A DNA stretch of 64,000 nucleotides from Butyrivibrio sp. Lineage in GTDB: Bacteria; Bacillota; Clostridia; Lachnospirales; Lachnospiraceae. The position numbers were made by a program, and so were the translations under genes. Positions 43,821-54,866 of this stretch are shown here, piece by piece. Positions within the stretch are counted from its first letter, which is position 1, and each line of letters begins with the position of its first letter. The notes under the pieces are model-generated. The model had not been told where the DNA came from, ran no database searches, and worked only from the letters and a program-made list of their open reading frames with translations. The stretch is from assembly GCA_015056655.1 (NCBI GenBank), contig SVFV01000006.1:1-64000 (forward strand), written 5' to 3'.

Positions 43821-44995
43821 CTTTCGACAATAGCAGCAGCTCCCATTCCACCGCCTACACAAAGAGTTGCAAGACCCTTCTTTGCGTCGCGTCTCTGCAT
43901 CTCATAAAGCAGAGTTACAAGAATTCTGCAGCCGGAGCATCCTACAGGGTGTCCAAGTGCGATAGCACCACCATTTACATTAAGCTTACTAAGATCAAAT
44001 CCAAGATCTTTTCCTACTGCTACAGACTGAGCTGCAAAAGCCTCATTTGCTTCGATAAGATCAAAATCAGAAATCTGATATCCGGCTTTTGCCATAGTTT
44101 TCTTTGTAGCAGCAACAGGGCCGATACCCATAATGCGAGGCTCAACACCTGCAAGTTCACCTGCAATCCATGTTGCCATAGGCTTTACACCAAGTTCCTT
44201 AGCCTTCTCTTCACTCATGACAACGATAGCTGCAGCACCATCATTGATACCTGAAGAGTTAGCTGCTGTAACCATTCCATCAGGCTTGAATGCGGGGCGA
44301 AGTTTGGAAATTCCTTCCTTTGTAACTCCGGCTCTTGGGCCTTCATCCTTAGCAAACATAACTGTTTCCTTTTTTACCTTAACAGGAACAGGAACAATCT
44401 CTTCATCGAACTTGCCCTCAGCCTGAGCCTTCTCACATTTCTGCTGAGAGTTTGCAGCAAACTCATCCAGCTCTTCTCTTGTAAGGCCCCACTGCTCACA
44501 GATATTCTCAGCTGTGATACCCATGTGGTAACCTCCGAATGCATCAGTAAGAGCATCCTTGATCATAGTGTCAATAAGCTCGCCATTATTCATTCTATAT
44601 CCGAATCTTGCATTCTGTAGTGCATAGGGAGCACGTGACATATTCTCAGTACCACCTGCAACGATGATGTCTGCATCACCCATTGAAATAAGCTTTGCTG
44701 CAAGATTCACACAATGAAGGCCTGATCCGCAAAGAACATTGATTGTTGTTGCAGGAACCTCAACCGGAATACCTGCATTGACTGCTGCCTGTCTGGCTAC
44801 GTTCTGGCCTGTGCCTGCCTGAATAACGCAACCCATATATACTTCATCAACCTGCTCAGGTTTAACACCTGAACGTCTCAATGCTTCTTTTATAACTATT
44901 GTTCCAAGATCAGGAGCGGAAATATCCTTAAGCGCTCCACCCATAACACCAATTGCTGTCCTGCATGCACCTGCTAAAACCACCTTACGTGCCAT
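43817..44995 (-). CDS. thl2: Acetyl-CoA acetyltransferase (thiolase), second copy
   Basis: 392 residues, starting [16 protein letters not shown]. Same catalytic cysteine ([10 protein letters not shown]), histidine (GHPVGCSG) and second cysteine (CVGGGMG). By eye about 70 percent identical to the operon thiolase; the segment [18 protein letters not shown] through [12 protein letters not shown] is identical in both. It is outside the operon, has its own GGAGG and spacer, and carries two family A elements at its 3' end. Possibly an extra supply of acetoacetyl-CoA under other conditions. Confidence 0.94.
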   Translation of the reverse strand: MARKVVLAGACRTAIGVMGGALKDISAPDLGTIVIKEALRRSGVKPEQVDEVYMGCVIQAGTGQNVARQAAVNAGIPVEVPATTINVLCGSGLHCVNLAAKLISMGDADIIVAGGTENMSRAPYALQNARFGYRMNNGELIDTMIKDALTDAFGGYHMGITAENICEQWGLTREELDEFAANSQQKCEKAQAEGKFDEEIVPVPVKVKKETVMFAKDEGPRAGVTKEGISKLRPAFKPDGMVTAANSSGINDGAAAIVVMSEEKAKELGVKPMATWIAGELAGVEPRIMGIGPVAATKKTMAKAGYQISDFDLIEANEAFAAQSVAVGKDLGFDLSKLNVNGGAIALGHPVGCSGCRILVTLLYEMQRRDAKKGLATLCVGGGMGAAAIVER

Positions 44996-45258
44996 GACAT
45001 GTCCTCCTTATTATAAGTAATTGTCTTATTTTCTTATTATTCCCCACAAAAAGGAACAACCAAGAAAATTATAACATATGAAGCCTGACGATTCGATAAT
45101 GACCGGCCAATGAACATATTAATTTTTTAAAAATATCCAAACATAAAATTTACATTAAAAAAACGTTAAAACGCACATGAATAGCTATTTATTGGGATAT
45201 AATCTATATTACAATCAATCAATCAATTAATGTTTGCCTTTTTATTGGAGGACTCAAC

Positions 45259-47250
45259 ATGGAAAATAAAAAGATGGGTTTTTTTGACAGTGTAAAAACA
45301 AAACTGATCGCCGTAATGATTTTAGTTACGGTCGTTCCACTTGCTGTGGCGATAGTCGTAAGCTATGTGACATCTACCAATAAAGCTTTGGAGGATGCAC
45401 AGGAATCGTTGGAATGGCAGGCTGCATATGTGCAGAGTCATTTTGATGAAACAGTCTCTGTTAATCTGAATATGATAAACAGCATAGCCAGCAATCCCAC
45501 AATTGTACAGTATGTTATTGGTGAAGCCGGGATTCCGCTTGATGCAGTTCAAGCTACGCTTTACCAGTATGATCAGGTTATGGGTGATGATCAGAATACC
45601 GCTATAACCAATGAACAGGGCATGCAGATTGCAAGAGGAACCGGCGATTGCATAGATGTATCTGACCGCGAGTACTTCAAAGAGGCAATGGCCGGAAACG
45701 TTTATATCTCCAATGTTACAGTCAGCAAAACAACCGGAAAGAGAATGATCACATTCTCTGCACCTATTAAAAATGGGGATAAGATTCTCGGTATTGTCCA
45801 TAGAAATTATGATCTTGATAACCTCCATGAAGCTCTTGCAGCCCAGGCTAAAACTGCATTTGTAGTTGACAGAGACGGAATGGTTCTGGCTCATGCAGAA
45901 TATGAGATAGGTGAAGGCAAACATGAAGAGGTAGATGTATCATCTTCAGAATTTTATACCTCAGGACTTACTCAGGGATTTTATAAATCAAAGACAGCTT
46001 TTGGCACTAATTATATGGCTTATGTAAAAGAGCCACGCTCAGGATTCGTAGTTGTTACAGGAAAAGAAGCCAGCGTAATCATGAGTTCTGCAAGAAAGTC
46101 CGCCATTATCGTAATCATTGTTGGAATAATATTACTGGTAATTGCAGTTATTATATCCTTCCTGATGGCGAGAAGCTTTACAAGCCCGATCAAAGCAGTT
46201 GATGAATCCCTCGAGGCATTGTCCGACGGACGTTTCCTTAGAGTTGAAAAGTTTGACAAGAGAAAAGATGAATTTGGAGCTATTTCAAAAGCTACTAATT
46301 CAGTTATAGAAAAGCTTGATCACATTGTTAACAACATCAAGGAATCTGCATCCAATGTCGGAAGATCTTCAAATGAGCTTTCGGAAATGGCAAATCAAAT
46401 TTCCCAGACAGCAGAAGATGTATCAAATGCGGTTCAGGAAATTGCGTCAGGCGCTACTCAGCAGGCAGATGAAATCCAGTCAGCATCTGAAAACGTTGGC
46501 AGGATCGGTGATGCCGTAGCAGGAGTCCAGACCTCCACAGATGATCTGTCAGGTATAGCTCAGAAGATGAAGGAAGCATCGGAGGTTTCCAGCAGATCAC
46601 TTCATTCTCTTAAGGAATCCTCTACTGAAATGACTGCAAAAATTGATGATATTTCCCATACAATAAAGGCTACCAAGGATGCCGTAAATACTATCAGTGA
46701 AAAAGTTGAGGGAATTACATCCATTGCAACTCAGACTAACCTGTTGTCACTGAATGCTTCTATAGAAGCAGCCAGAGCAGGCGAAGCCGGCAAGGGATTT
46801 GCCGTAGTTGCAGAAGAAATCGGAAAACTTGCCGAAGATTCCAAGCAGATGGCTGATGAGATCAGAAAAGAGATGGAGATGCTTCTTGAGCAGTCAGATG
46901 CAGCCGTTACAGCTGCCGAAGATGTCAGACAGGGCAACAATGATCAGCAGCTCGCTCTTGGAGAGACACTGGATGCTGTTAATGGAATGCTTGAGGATAT
47001 CGGAAGTACAGTAGGCGGTGTTCAGCTTATTTCCGAAGGTGCTGATACCTGTGATACATCTAAGAATGCAGTTGTCGACACAATGAGTGCCCTTTCTGCA
47101 ATATCAGAAGAAAATGCTGCATCCTCAGAAGAAACCGGAGCTTCCATGCAGGAACTCTCAGCTACAGTTACAACACTTGCAGCTTCTGCAAACGACCTGA
47201 AGGACATTGCAGAACAGCTTAATGAGGAAATGCAGTTCTTTAAGTCATAA
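45259..47250 (+). CDS. Methyl-accepting chemotaxis protein with double Cache domain
   Basis: 663 residues. TM1 about 14-36, periplasm-facing sensor region about 40-275 ([35 protein letters not shown], a dCache-type pattern), TM2 about 277-300, HAMP about 301-355, then the signalling coiled coil with the conserved tip [20 protein letters not shown]...[14 protein letters not shown]. It senses small molecules and signals to CheA/CheW. RBS GGAGG. Convergent with glgP. (Longer motif given in two parts.). Confidence 0.93.
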   Translation: MENKKMGFFDSVKTKLIAVMILVTVVPLAVAIVVSYVTSTNKALEDAQESLEWQAAYVQSHFDETVSVNLNMINSIASNPTIVQYVIGEAGIPLDAVQATLYQYDQVMGDDQNTAITNEQGMQIARGTGDCIDVSDREYFKEAMAGNVYISNVTVSKTTGKRMITFSAPIKNGDKILGIVHRNYDLDNLHEALAAQAKTAFVVDRDGMVLAHAEYEIGEGKHEEVDVSSSEFYTSGLTQGFYKSKTAFGTNYMAYVKEPRSGFVVVTGKEASVIMSSARKSAIIVIIVGIILLVIAVIISFLMARSFTSPIKAVDESLEALSDGRFLRVEKFDKRKDEFGAISKATNSVIEKLDHIVNNIKESASNVGRSSNELSEMANQISQTAEDVSNAVQEIASGATQQADEIQSASENVGRIGDAVAGVQTSTDDLSGIAQKMKEASEVSSRSLHSLKESSTEMTAKIDDISHTIKATKDAVNTISEKVEGITSIATQTNLLSLNASIEAARAGEAGKGFAVVAEEIGKLAEDSKQMADEIRKEMEMLLEQSDAAVTAAEDVRQGNNDQQLALGETLDAVNGMLEDIGSTVGGVQLISEGADTCDTSKNAVVDTMSALSAISEENAASSEETGASMQELSATVTTLAASANDLKDIAEQLNEEMQFFKS

Positions 47251-47279
47251 GACTACTGGTCAATATAAATGATATAAAA

Positions 47280-47310
47280 AATGGCTTCGTTTCTCAGAAA
47301 CGAAGCCATT
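47280..47310. terminator. Bidirectional terminator between MCP and glgP
   Basis: AATGGCTTCGTTTCT pairs with AGAAACGAAGCCATT around a very short loop; flanks are A-rich before and TTAATTATTTT after. Serves both convergent genes. Confidence 0.85.
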
Positions 47311-47318
47311 TAATTATT

Positions 47319-49625
47319 TTATGAAAGTTTCCAGATGTCTCTGTTGTACTCTTCTATTGTTCTGTCGGATGAGAAGAAACCAGCCTTTGCGATGTTTGTA
47401 AGCATCATCTTCTTCCATCTCTCACGATTCTCATACTCAGCGAATACGAGATCCTTTTCTCTGATGTAATCCTCAAGGTCGATGAGTGTCATGAACCAGT
47501 CCTTATTAAGGAGCTCATCATGAAGGCGCTTAAGATTTTCCTTATGTCCTACTGCAAGGCACTGCTTAGAAGTAATGAAATCAACAGCTTCCTTGATAAC
47601 CTTGCTCTTCTTGTAGTAATCCTTGGAAACATAGTCAGCCTTCTTGTAGTGCTCGATAACTTCATCAGCGCTGATACCGAAGATGAAGATGTTATCATCA
47701 CCAACAAGGTTGTGAATCTCCACGTTTGCACCATCATCTGTTCCAAGAGTAACTGCACCGTTGAGCATGAACTTCATGTTACCTGTTCCAGATGCCTCTT
47801 TAGAAGCAAGTGAGATCTGCTCGGATACGTCACATGCAGGGATGAGACGCTCAGCGTAGCTTACGTTGTAGTTTTCTACCATGATAACCTTCATGTAAGG
47901 AGAAACATCAGGATCATTGTTGATGATCTCCTGGAGGCAAAGCAGAAGATGAATGATATCTCTTGCAATTACATATGCAGGAGCAGCCTTAGCACCAAAG
48001 ATGAATGTAAGAGGACGAACAGGTTTCTTTCCATTCTTGATCTCAAGGTACTTGTGGATGATGTAAAGTGCATTCATCTGCTGACGCTTGTACTCATGAA
48101 GTCTCTTAACCTGGATATCAAAGATTGACTCAGGATCAACCTCAACATTTTCCTTTTTCTTAAGATAATCAACAAGCTCAACCTTCTTCTGATGCTTGAT
48201 CTCTGCAAGCTTATCAAGTACTTCCTGATCATCCTTGAACTTCAGAAGGTCCTCAAGCTTACTTGCATCCTTCTTGTAAGCATCACCAATCTTCTCAGAG
48301 ATGAAATCTGCAAGAGGATGGTTACAGGAAAGAAGCCATCTTCTAAAGGTAATTCCGTTTGTCTTGTTGTTGAACTTTTCAGGATAGAGCTTGTAAAAAT
48401 CATTAAGCTCTGAGTTCTTCAAAATCTCTGTGTGGATGGCAGCAACACCGTTTACAGAGAAGCCGTAGTGGATGTCGATAAATGCCATGTGCACCTTCTT
48501 ATCCTTGTCAATGATCTGAACCTTGGGATCCTTAACCTTTGCTCTGATCCTCTTATCAAGCTCCTTAATATAAGGAACAAGCTGAGGAACAACCTTCTCA
48601 AGGTACTTAAGAGGCCATGTCTCAAGTGCCTCTGCAAGGATTGTGTGGTTTGTATAAGCGCAGGTCTTTGATACAACATCGATAGCATCATCCATTGAGA
48701 ATGCCTTATCCTCAACAAGGATTCTGATTAGCTCAGGAATGATCATTGTAGGATGTGTGTCATTGATCTGGATTACAGCGTGCTTGTAAAGCTCGTGGAG
48801 GTCATACTGACGCTCCTTCTGCTCTCTTAAAATGAGCTGAGCTGCGTTACTTACAAGGAAGTACTCCTGATAGATACGGAGGAGGTTACCTGCCTCATCA
48901 GAATCATCGGGATAGAGGAAAAGTGTAAGGTTTTTCTCAATAGCTTCCTTATCAAATGTGATGCCCTTCTTTACAAGGCTCTCATCTACTGTCTCAACAT
49001 CGAAAAGTCTGAGCTTGTTAACGCCTGTGTCATAACCTACGACATTCATGTTGTAAAGTCTTGAAACAACCTTCTTTTTACCAAAGCATACTTCAAAGCT
49101 TGTGTCTGTCTTTTCAAGCCATGACTCATTCTGAATCCATGCATCCTTCTCTGCTGTCTGAAGATTGTCCTTGAACACCTGACGGAAAAGTCCGAAGTGA
49201 TAGTTAAGACCAATTCCCTCACCAGCAAGTCCAAGTGTTGCGATAGAATCAAGGAAGCATGCTGCAAGTCTTCCAAGACCACCGTTACCAAGTGACGGCT
49301 CAGGCTCGCACTCCTCGATCTCAGCGAGGTTCTTGCCATTTTTCTTTAAGATCTCATTAACCTTGTCATAAATTCTAAGATTGATAAGGTTGTTAGATAA
49401 AAGCTTACCAATAAGGAACTCCATGGAGATGTAGTAAATCTTCTTCTCCCCAGCGAGGTTCTCAGAAGCATTCATGATAAGGCTTGTTGCCTCAAGAAGT
49501 ACTACATAAGCCTCCTCATTAGTACAATCCTTAAGATCCTTGCCGAATTTCTCCTTAGCAATTCTCTCAAGTTCCTGCTCGAGATTAGTGATAAGAATAT
49601 CTCTCTGCATATTGTTCTGACTCAT
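47319..49625 (-). CDS. glgP: Glycogen/starch phosphorylase
   Basis: 768 residues from ATG 49625, with GGAG six bases upstream; the longer frame (11 more codons) has no site. PLP-dependent: the signature [19 protein letters not shown] with the Schiff-base lysine. Other family blocks are [22 protein letters not shown] (start of the N-terminal domain) and [16 protein letters not shown]. It cleaves alpha-1,4-glucan with phosphate to glucose-1-phosphate. The promoter carries two LacI-type palindromes. (Motifs given in pieces.). Confidence 0.95.
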   Translation of the reverse strand: MSQNNMQRDILITNLEQELERIAKEKFGKDLKDCTNEEAYVVLLEATSLIMNASENLAGEKKIYYISMEFLIGKLLSNNLINLRIYDKVNEILKKNGKNLAEIEECEPEPSLGNGGLGRLAACFLDSIATLGLAGEGIGLNYHFGLFRQVFKDNLQTAEKDAWIQNESWLEKTDTSFEVCFGKKKVVSRLYNMNVVGYDTGVNKLRLFDVETVDESLVKKGITFDKEAIEKNLTLFLYPDDSDEAGNLLRIYQEYFLVSNAAQLILREQKERQYDLHELYKHAVIQINDTHPTMIIPELIRILVEDKAFSMDDAIDVVSKTCAYTNHTILAEALETWPLKYLEKVVPQLVPYIKELDKRIRAKVKDPKVQIIDKDKKVHMAFIDIHYGFSVNGVAAIHTEILKNSELNDFYKLYPEKFNNKTNGITFRRWLLSCNHPLADFISEKIGDAYKKDASKLEDLLKFKDDQEVLDKLAEIKHQKKVELVDYLKKKENVEVDPESIFDIQVKRLHEYKRQQMNALYIIHKYLEIKNGKKPVRPLTFIFGAKAAPAYVIARDIIHLLLCLQEIINNDPDVSPYMKVIMVENYNVSYAERLIPACDVSEQISLASKEASGTGNMKFMLNGAVTLGTDDGANVEIHNLVGDDNIFIFGISADEVIEHYKKADYVSKDYYKKSKVIKEAVDFITSKQCLAVGHKENLKRLHDELLNKDWFMTLIDLEDYIREKDLVFAEYENRERWKKMMLTNIAKAGFFSSDRTIEEYNRDIWKLS

Positions 49626-49663
49626 TTCGTTCTCCTTCCAATAATTAAAATTCTGCATTTTGC

Positions 49664-49677
49664 AGAAAACGTTTTCT
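49664..49677. promoter_or_regulatory. LacI-family operator 1 at glgP
   Basis: AGAAAACGTTTTCT, a perfect 14-bp palindrome with central CG, typical of LacI/GalR and CcpA-type sites. It lies between the glgP start and its likely promoter, about 39 bp from the second copy. Confidence 0.75.
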
Positions 49678-49703
49678 CGTCTTTAGCATATACTCTAACA
49701 TAA

Positions 49704-49715
49704 GAAAACGTTTTC
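49704..49715. promoter_or_regulatory. LacI-family operator 2 at glgP
   Basis: GAAAACGTTTTC, a perfect 12-bp palindrome. It overlaps a possible minus-strand promoter (TTGCGG, 17 bases, TAGAGT), so binding would block glgP transcription. A LacI-type gene is 2.4 kb away. Confidence 0.75.
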
Positions 49716-49831
49716 CGCAATTGTTTTTTTACTTTCTTAATAATTTTTTATACTTGCTTCATTGTTCGCATATATAGCCAATGCTACTATTAATGTAGGT
49801 TACTGTGTGGTCTGTTTCCAAGGAGAAAGCT

Positions 49832-52006
49832 ATGAAACATCGCAAGTATTCGCCAATTATTTCAATCATTATTTGTCTGACACTACTTGTCGGCAATTTA
49901 TCATTTACATCCATAGCAGCATCCCCCAGAAGGTCAAAGCTTTCCGGAATAAATGCTGTAATCTACGATGCCCTTGCAACAGAAATTACAAAGATTGCAT
50001 CCGGCAACAGGAATTCAGCCTCTATAGATGTAAACGTTAACCTGAAAAACATTCTGGGCTCAGCCTGGAAATCATCTTATACTGCTCAGGATCTGGGCGT
50101 ATCCACGATTGCATCAGGTGGCTATTTCACCGGCGAAACAGATACTGCCATCAACAATATGTTCCACTACTCACCTTCAACCATTGTCGAATATCTTATG
50201 AGTGATATGCCTTATGAGCTATACTGGTTCGACAAAACAAGTGGCTGGACAGCTCCTGGATCAATCAGTGCATATAGTGGAACAACTACTTATGTAGAAA
50301 TTGATGAAACCACCACATTGACCTTCATTTTCAAAGTAGCTTCTGGATACAGCGCATCAAATTCAAGCGGAACAACCAGTGTAAACACAACAAAGACCAG
50401 GGCTGCAAGCAATGCCATGACCAACGCTAGAAATATAGTCAATGCCAACAGCTCCAAATCCGATTATGAAAAGCTTCTTGCTTACAAGAACAAAATCTGC
50501 GAGCTGGTTTCCTATAACACGGCTGCCGCTGCAGATGATGCTCCTTATGACGACGCATATCAGCTAATCTATGTTTTTGATGGAAATGCTGCAACGAATG
50601 TCGTTTGTGAAGGCTATGCAAAGGCTTTTAAATATCTATGTGACCAAACAACCTTCAATAACAGCAGCATTAGCTGCCAGACTGTAGTGGGCATTATGGA
50701 TGGGGGTCTTGGCGCAGGCGATCACATGTGGAACATTGTCCACATGGAAGATGGCAAAAACTATATAGTTGATGTTACGAACTGCGATAATGGAACAATT
50801 GGAAATCCTAATAAGCTTTTTCTGACAGGTGCAACCAAACTTTCTAATATCAAATATCAGGCAAAAAATGTAGACGTAAAGTACACCTACGACAGTTCAA
50901 CCACCAGACAGTTCTCCGCAGGAGAACTAGCAATTGCAACCACAGATTACACTCCTTCAAACAACAATTCCGGCAACGGTGGATCTAACAATAATAATTC
51001 TGGTGGCGGTGGCTCCAACAATAACAACTCCGGTAACGGCGGATCCAACAACAATAATTCCGGTGGCGGTGGCTCCAACAATAACAACTCCGGTAATGGT
51101 GGATCTAATAACAACAGCTCCAGCGTCTCTGGTGGAAACACTTCTGGAAATGGCGGAAGCTCATCCTCTGCTACTAAGACTGTTCGCGTTTACTTCAATG
51201 CAAATGGCGGAACTATTTTCTATCAATATATGGATATAAAAGTTGGCGGAAAATATGGGTTCCTTCCCTATGCTTACCGCACTGGCTACGAACTTGTTGG
51301 CTGGTCCACAAGCCCTTATGGCATGTCCTCCGGTTCTATTACTGCTAATAGCGTCTGCTCGCTGACATATAACCATACTCTGTATGCTCATTGGAAAGCT
51401 GTTTCAAGTGGTAATAATGACAGTGCTTCAGGCAGTTCCTCTGATACTTCTGGTAGCAGTGCAGGAAATAATAATTCTACAAGTAAGCCTGCCTCCCAGG
51501 ATAATTGGGGGTACAGTGATAATCCCGAGGGAAGCTCTGAAGCCAACAGAGAAGCTCGAAAAAATGGTGATTCAAACTCAAAAATCCACCTTGTGGCTGA
51601 TGACATGGAAATTGATATTTCTGACGGAAAGGTATCTGTTTCCAATGTATCTGATTCCACGATGTCTTCTGCAGCCTACAGTATCTGCGGAAATAACAAG
51701 CTTAAGCTTAGTAAGCCTCTGACAAAAGCAAAGACCGTTACCATTCCTTCTAAGATAAAGGCAAATGGAAAGACCTATACCGTCACACAGATTGGTAATA
51801 ATGCTTTTAAGAACAACAAAAAGGTGACCAAGGTCAATCTTCCTTCTACAATCAAAAAGGTTGAGAAAGGGGCATTTTCCGGAGCTTCCAAGCTAAAGAC
51901 TGTTGTTATTAAGGGAGGTTCAAAGAAGACCTTCAATAAGATAGTTAAGATGATAAAAGCCAGCAGTAGCAATATGAAGAAAGTAAAGTTTGTACATCAG
52001 AAGTGA
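49832..52006 (+). CDS. Secreted transglutaminase-like surface protein
   Basis: 724 residues from ATG 49832 (AGGAG five bases upstream); a longer frame lacks a site. Signal peptide about 1-32. The transglutaminase-like domain (about 190-345) has a candidate triad: Cys in NVVCEGYAKAF, His in GDHMWNIVH and Asp in YIVDVTNCD. A low-complexity Asn/Ser/Gly linker (about 375-435) leads to one Listeria-Bacteroides type repeat (VYFNANGGT...RTGYELVGWS...TLYAHWKA, about 450-520). A second linker precedes an LRR_5/BspA-like C-terminal (NAFKNNKKVTKVNLPSTIKKV). It is exported and probably cross-links or trims surface polymers. Confidence 0.85.
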   Translation: MKHRKYSPIISIIICLTLLVGNLSFTSIAASPRRSKLSGINAVIYDALATEITKIASGNRNSASIDVNVNLKNILGSAWKSSYTAQDLGVSTIASGGYFTGETDTAINNMFHYSPSTIVEYLMSDMPYELYWFDKTSGWTAPGSISAYSGTTTYVEIDETTTLTFIFKVASGYSASNSSGTTSVNTTKTRAASNAMTNARNIVNANSSKSDYEKLLAYKNKICELVSYNTAAAADDAPYDDAYQLIYVFDGNAATNVVCEGYAKAFKYLCDQTTFNNSSISCQTVVGIMDGGLGAGDHMWNIVHMEDGKNYIVDVTNCDNGTIGNPNKLFLTGATKLSNIKYQAKNVDVKYTYDSSTTRQFSAGELAIATTDYTPSNNNSGNGGSNNNNSGGGGSNNNNSGNGGSNNNNSGGGGSNNNNSGNGGSNNNSSSVSGGNTSGNGGSSSSATKTVRVYFNANGGTIFYQYMDIKVGGKYGFLPYAYRTGYELVGWSTSPYGMSSGSITANSVCSLTYNHTLYAHWKAVSSGNNDSASGSSSDTSGSSAGNNNSTSKPASQDNWGYSDNPEGSSEANREARKNGDSNSKIHLVADDMEIDISDGKVSVSNVSDSTMSSAAYSICGNNKLKLSKPLTKAKTVTIPSKIKANGKTYTVTQIGNNAFKNNKKVTKVNLPSTIKKVEKGAFSGASKLKTVVIKGGSKKTFNKIVKMIKASSSNMKKVKFVHQK
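50960..51106 (+). repeat. Tandem 30-bp Asn/Gly-rich repeats
   Basis: Four full units of 30 bp encoding NNNNSGNGGS or NNNNSGGGGS in alternation, plus a partial unit at 50960-50986. The 60-bp higher-order period is nearly exact, which points to recent duplication. It is a flexible linker in the surface protein. Confidence 0.8.
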
Positions 52007-52051
52007 TGTTCTAAGATTCATGCATTGTTAATATGCTTTATACAACAAATC

Positions 52052-52077
52052 AGGAGTATGGCAATCGCCATACTCCT
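52052..52077 (+). terminator. Terminator after the transglutaminase gene
   Basis: AGGAGTATGGC pairs perfectly with GCCATACTCCT around AATC, followed by TTTTCT. It is on the plus side; on the minus strand the T-run is missing, so the LacI gene probably uses other sites. Confidence 0.85.
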
Positions 52078-52083
52078 TTTCTA

Positions 52084-53073
52084 TTAGCAAATTATATCTT
52101 CGTATTTAAGACGGACCAGGGTGTGTGGAAGAACTACTTTTCTTCCCTTGGAGCCAGATAACAACCTGTTGAGCTCTCTTATTGCCTCTGCAGATACATT
52201 AGCAAAATCCTGTCTTACAGTATTCATCTGTTTTCCAACATAGCCCATGAGAATAAGCCCATCAAAGCCGCATACCGGTCTGAATATATCCATATCCACA
52301 AGAGCCTTCATAGCTCCTATTGCCATGAGATCTGATCCGCAGACTATAATGTCTTTATTTTTTCCATATCTAAGTGTGAGCTGTCTCGCCTTAAGCTCTG
52401 AAAAATCTCCGTTTCTGATAAAGAGCTTGATCTTCTTTTTCGCTGTAAGATCCTTCATTGCTCTTACTTTTTCCTCAGTCACATAACTGTTTTTTACTCC
52501 GGCTATGTAAAGGATACTCTTACAATAGTTTTCCTTGATTGTCTTAGTAGCAACATCTATCTGAGCCTTGTAGTGATTTATTCCGACGCAGGAGGTGTTC
52601 TCATTAACCTCAGGTCCATCAACTACAACAATTTTAAACTCCTGGGAATCTATCAGCTTGTGAAGAACCTTATCATCATTATCCATACCAAAAATCACGA
52701 TACCACTGATGTTCTGAGCCGCGAAATACCTGATCATTTCCTCAAGCGTCATGTGCTGGATCATTGAATAGAAAATCGTGATAACATCAAGCTGTTTTTC
52801 CTGAGCCATCTGAATAGCTCCTGAAATATACTGCATATCAATCTCGTCAATCGCCGAGGTTTTCATATTCATTTTAATGAGCAGGGCTATACGTCCTGAT
52901 CGCTTCGACGAGAGTGCTGCAGCCACCTGATTGGGCACAAAATTAAGAGCCTCGACTGCGCCGAGGACCTTTTTCTTCGTCTCTTCACTTACATTTGGAT
53001 AATTATTTAGAACCTTGGAAACTGTGGAAATGGCAACTCCCGCTTCCTTTGCCACATCTCTAATAGATACCAT
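52084..53073 (-). CDS. LacI-family transcriptional regulator
   Basis: 329 residues. HTH at the start (VSIRDVAKEAGVAISTVSKVLN) and hinge helix with AAALSSKR. The periplasmic-binding-protein-like effector domain covers about 60-329. GalR/LacI regulators recognise AAAACGTTTT-type palindromes, exactly the sites before glgP 2.4 kb away. That link is an inference, since the two are not adjacent. RBS GAGGG. Confidence 0.93.
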   Translation of the reverse strand: MVSIRDVAKEAGVAISTVSKVLNNYPNVSEETKKKVLGAVEALNFVPNQVAAALSSKRSGRIALLIKMNMKTSAIDEIDMQYISGAIQMAQEKQLDVITIFYSMIQHMTLEEMIRYFAAQNISGIVIFGMDNDDKVLHKLIDSQEFKIVVVDGPEVNENTSCVGINHYKAQIDVATKTIKENYCKSILYIAGVKNSYVTEEKVRAMKDLTAKKKIKLFIRNGDFSELKARQLTLRYGKNKDIIVCGSDLMAIGAMKALVDMDIFRPVCGFDGLILMGYVGKQMNTVRQDFANVSAEAIRELNRLLSGSKGRKVVLPHTLVRLKYEDIIC

Positions 53074-53132
53074 AATCGTCCCTCACACAAAACTTTATAC
53101 TCAAAGTATATCACAGGACATAAAAAAATGAA

Positions 53133-54110
53133 TTATAAAGTAAGTGCGGTCATATAGTAGGAATATAATGACTTGTAGGTATCATAGTTAAAATGAAGGC
53201 CGTCGGCAGTGCTAAAACCATTGCTCTGAAGATAGGTATAGCCATCAAGCCAGCCAACTCTGCTGTCTAAGCCGCTTTTCATTGCTGAATTAAAGCTCTC
53301 AATTTCTGCATTAGTAATTGTCGGATAGTCCTTAACAGGCAGAACTGCTGCATAATATACAGTAGCCCCCTTCTCAATCCATGAATCTACCTTAGCATTA
53401 ACCTTTTTTATGTACTTATCAACATTGTAAAGATCGTTTACACCATAGTTAATGATAACTACAGAACCCTCTGAAATAGATGCATCAATCTGAGGAATAG
53501 CTGTGTTAACAAAATAGCTATAACCCTCGCCAACCTGAGCGACATAGATGTTCTGGCTCTTGTTCACAGCCTGACTCATCTGAACTGTTCTGGAGTCACC
53601 TGCAAATATATAGGATGTTGCAACCGGCTTTTCCTGAACGTAATCAGCTTTAATATAGCCGAGCTTACCATTATACAAAACCTGATACCAGCCATTTGTA
53701 GTCTCGCCAGTCACCTTAACTGAAGTTCCTCTGTTAAGAGTCATGAGCTTATCATACTCAGTTCCTGCTCCGCTTCTAAGGTTAACTCTATCGCTTGTAT
53801 ATAAATCCTTGGATTCTCCATACACAGAAATTGTATAGTCAGAATTGTTCTTTGATTTAACTGCTAAAAGGTTTGACGTAGTCTTGTCATCAGTCTGGCT
53901 TGAAGTCATCTGAATCTTGGCTGCTTCACTTTTCTCTTCGATAATAGTCTCTTTTGCTACTACTGCCTCAGTAGTTTCTGCCTCAGCATCAAGTGATCTA
54001 TCAAAAAAATAATCGCTGACAAGTGCCGTCAGTACTACAACTGACGCAGCAAGTGCCAGATATTTTATCATCTTATTCTTTTTAATTGACCTTGTAATAA
54101 AATGTTTCAT
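53133..54110 (-). CDS. Exported SH3b-SGNH hydrolase-like protein
   Basis: 325 residues. A basic start and one membrane/signal helix (about 13-36), then a Thr/Glu-rich stalk, an SH3b domain (about 105-160, VNLRSGAGTEYDKLM) and an SGNH-type domain: serine in FAGDSRTVQM (block I), INYGVNDL (block III Asn) and ADGLHFN (block V D-x-x-H). Such proteins remove or transfer acetyl groups on surface glycans. It lies in the cluster with NeuB-type genes, so it may work on the sugar made there. No Shine-Dalgarno is seen before its ATG. Confidence 0.8.
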   Translation of the reverse strand: MKHFITRSIKKNKMIKYLALAASVVVLTALVSDYFFDRSLDAEAETTEAVVAKETIIEEKSEAAKIQMTSSQTDDKTTSNLLAVKSKNNSDYTISVYGESKDLYTSDRVNLRSGAGTEYDKLMTLNRGTSVKVTGETTNGWYQVLYNGKLGYIKADYVQEKPVATSYIFAGDSRTVQMSQAVNKSQNIYVAQVGEGYSYFVNTAIPQIDASISEGSVVIINYGVNDLYNVDKYIKKVNAKVDSWIEKGATVYYAAVLPVKDYPTITNAEIESFNSAMKSGLDSRVGWLDGYTYLQSNGFSTADGLHFNYDTYKSLYSYYMTALTL

Positions 54111-54170
54111 AATCGTGGGTTTGGCTTATTAGCCTTGCTGATTTACATCAAATTGTCTACCTACACTAAA

Positions 54171-54188
54171 GGGAGCATTACTGCTCCC
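54171..54188 (-). terminator. Hairpin after the VanZ-like gene
   Basis: GGGAGCA/TGCTCCC with a TTAC loop; the minus strand continues TTTAGTG, a short T-run. Weak terminator within the spacer between the VanZ-like and SGNH genes. Confidence 0.5.
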
Positions 54189-54271
54189 CATGTCTCCAAA
54201 TGTTAACCCACTTTTACAAATTTGTCAAATTTTCTTAATATTTCCCGCTCCGGATTGGCATCCTTCGGGCA

Positions 54272-54865
54272 TTATTTTCTCTTTAAAAATCTGTGGTATA
54301 CCAAATGAATCAGGTACAGGATATACCACACAATAAGGCCAATCAGCGCTCCAAAGGTGTTAGTTATAAGGTCGTCTAATTCTGCTATGCCAAGTCCAAA
54401 TGCGTACTGAATTGTTTCTATAAAGAAAGAGAATAAGAAACAGCAGGGTATGCAGATGTAGATTTTGCGAAACTTTGTAAACGCACTTGGCATAAGGATG
54501 CCCATGGGAATAAAGAGAAGGATGTTTTCTATAAAGAAAGCTCTCTTTGTCACTGTGGTTCCCCAGCTGGACCAAAGCTGCAAATTGACGCCATAGTATT
54601 CATATTCACCCAATTCCCTACTCATAAATACTATATAAAGAAGGCTTGTCATATAAATAAGAAGCATGCACATAGCTATGGCATGGTCTGTTCCAAGACG
54701 TCTCTCCTTCTTTAAAAGCTTACAAATAAGCACATACAACAAATAGACCGCCACATAAACTGTGGCGATCGCAATGCCTGCATATGCATAACCTGATACA
54801 TAATGTATATCTCTTAATATCTTCTGGAAAACATCAGCGTTTTCTCTTATAAATTCAATTATCAT
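54272..54865 (-). CDS. VanZ-family membrane protein
   Basis: 197 residues, five membrane segments. The VanZ hallmark is NILLFIPMGILMPSAF and IETIQYAFGLGIAELDDLITNTFGALIG. VanZ family members give teicoplanin resistance in some strains, but most have unknown envelope roles. The ATG at 54865 is one base after the stop of the previous gene (TAAGATG), so it is tightly coupled. Confidence 0.9.
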   Translation of the reverse strand: MIIEFIRENADVFQKILRDIHYVSGYAYAGIAIATVYVAVYLLYVLICKLLKKERRLGTDHAIAMCMLLIYMTSLLYIVFMSRELGEYEYYGVNLQLWSSWGTTVTKRAFFIENILLFIPMGILMPSAFTKFRKIYICIPCCFLFSFFIETIQYAFGLGIAELDDLITNTFGALIGLIVWYILYLIHLVYHRFLKRK

Positions 54866-54866
54866 C

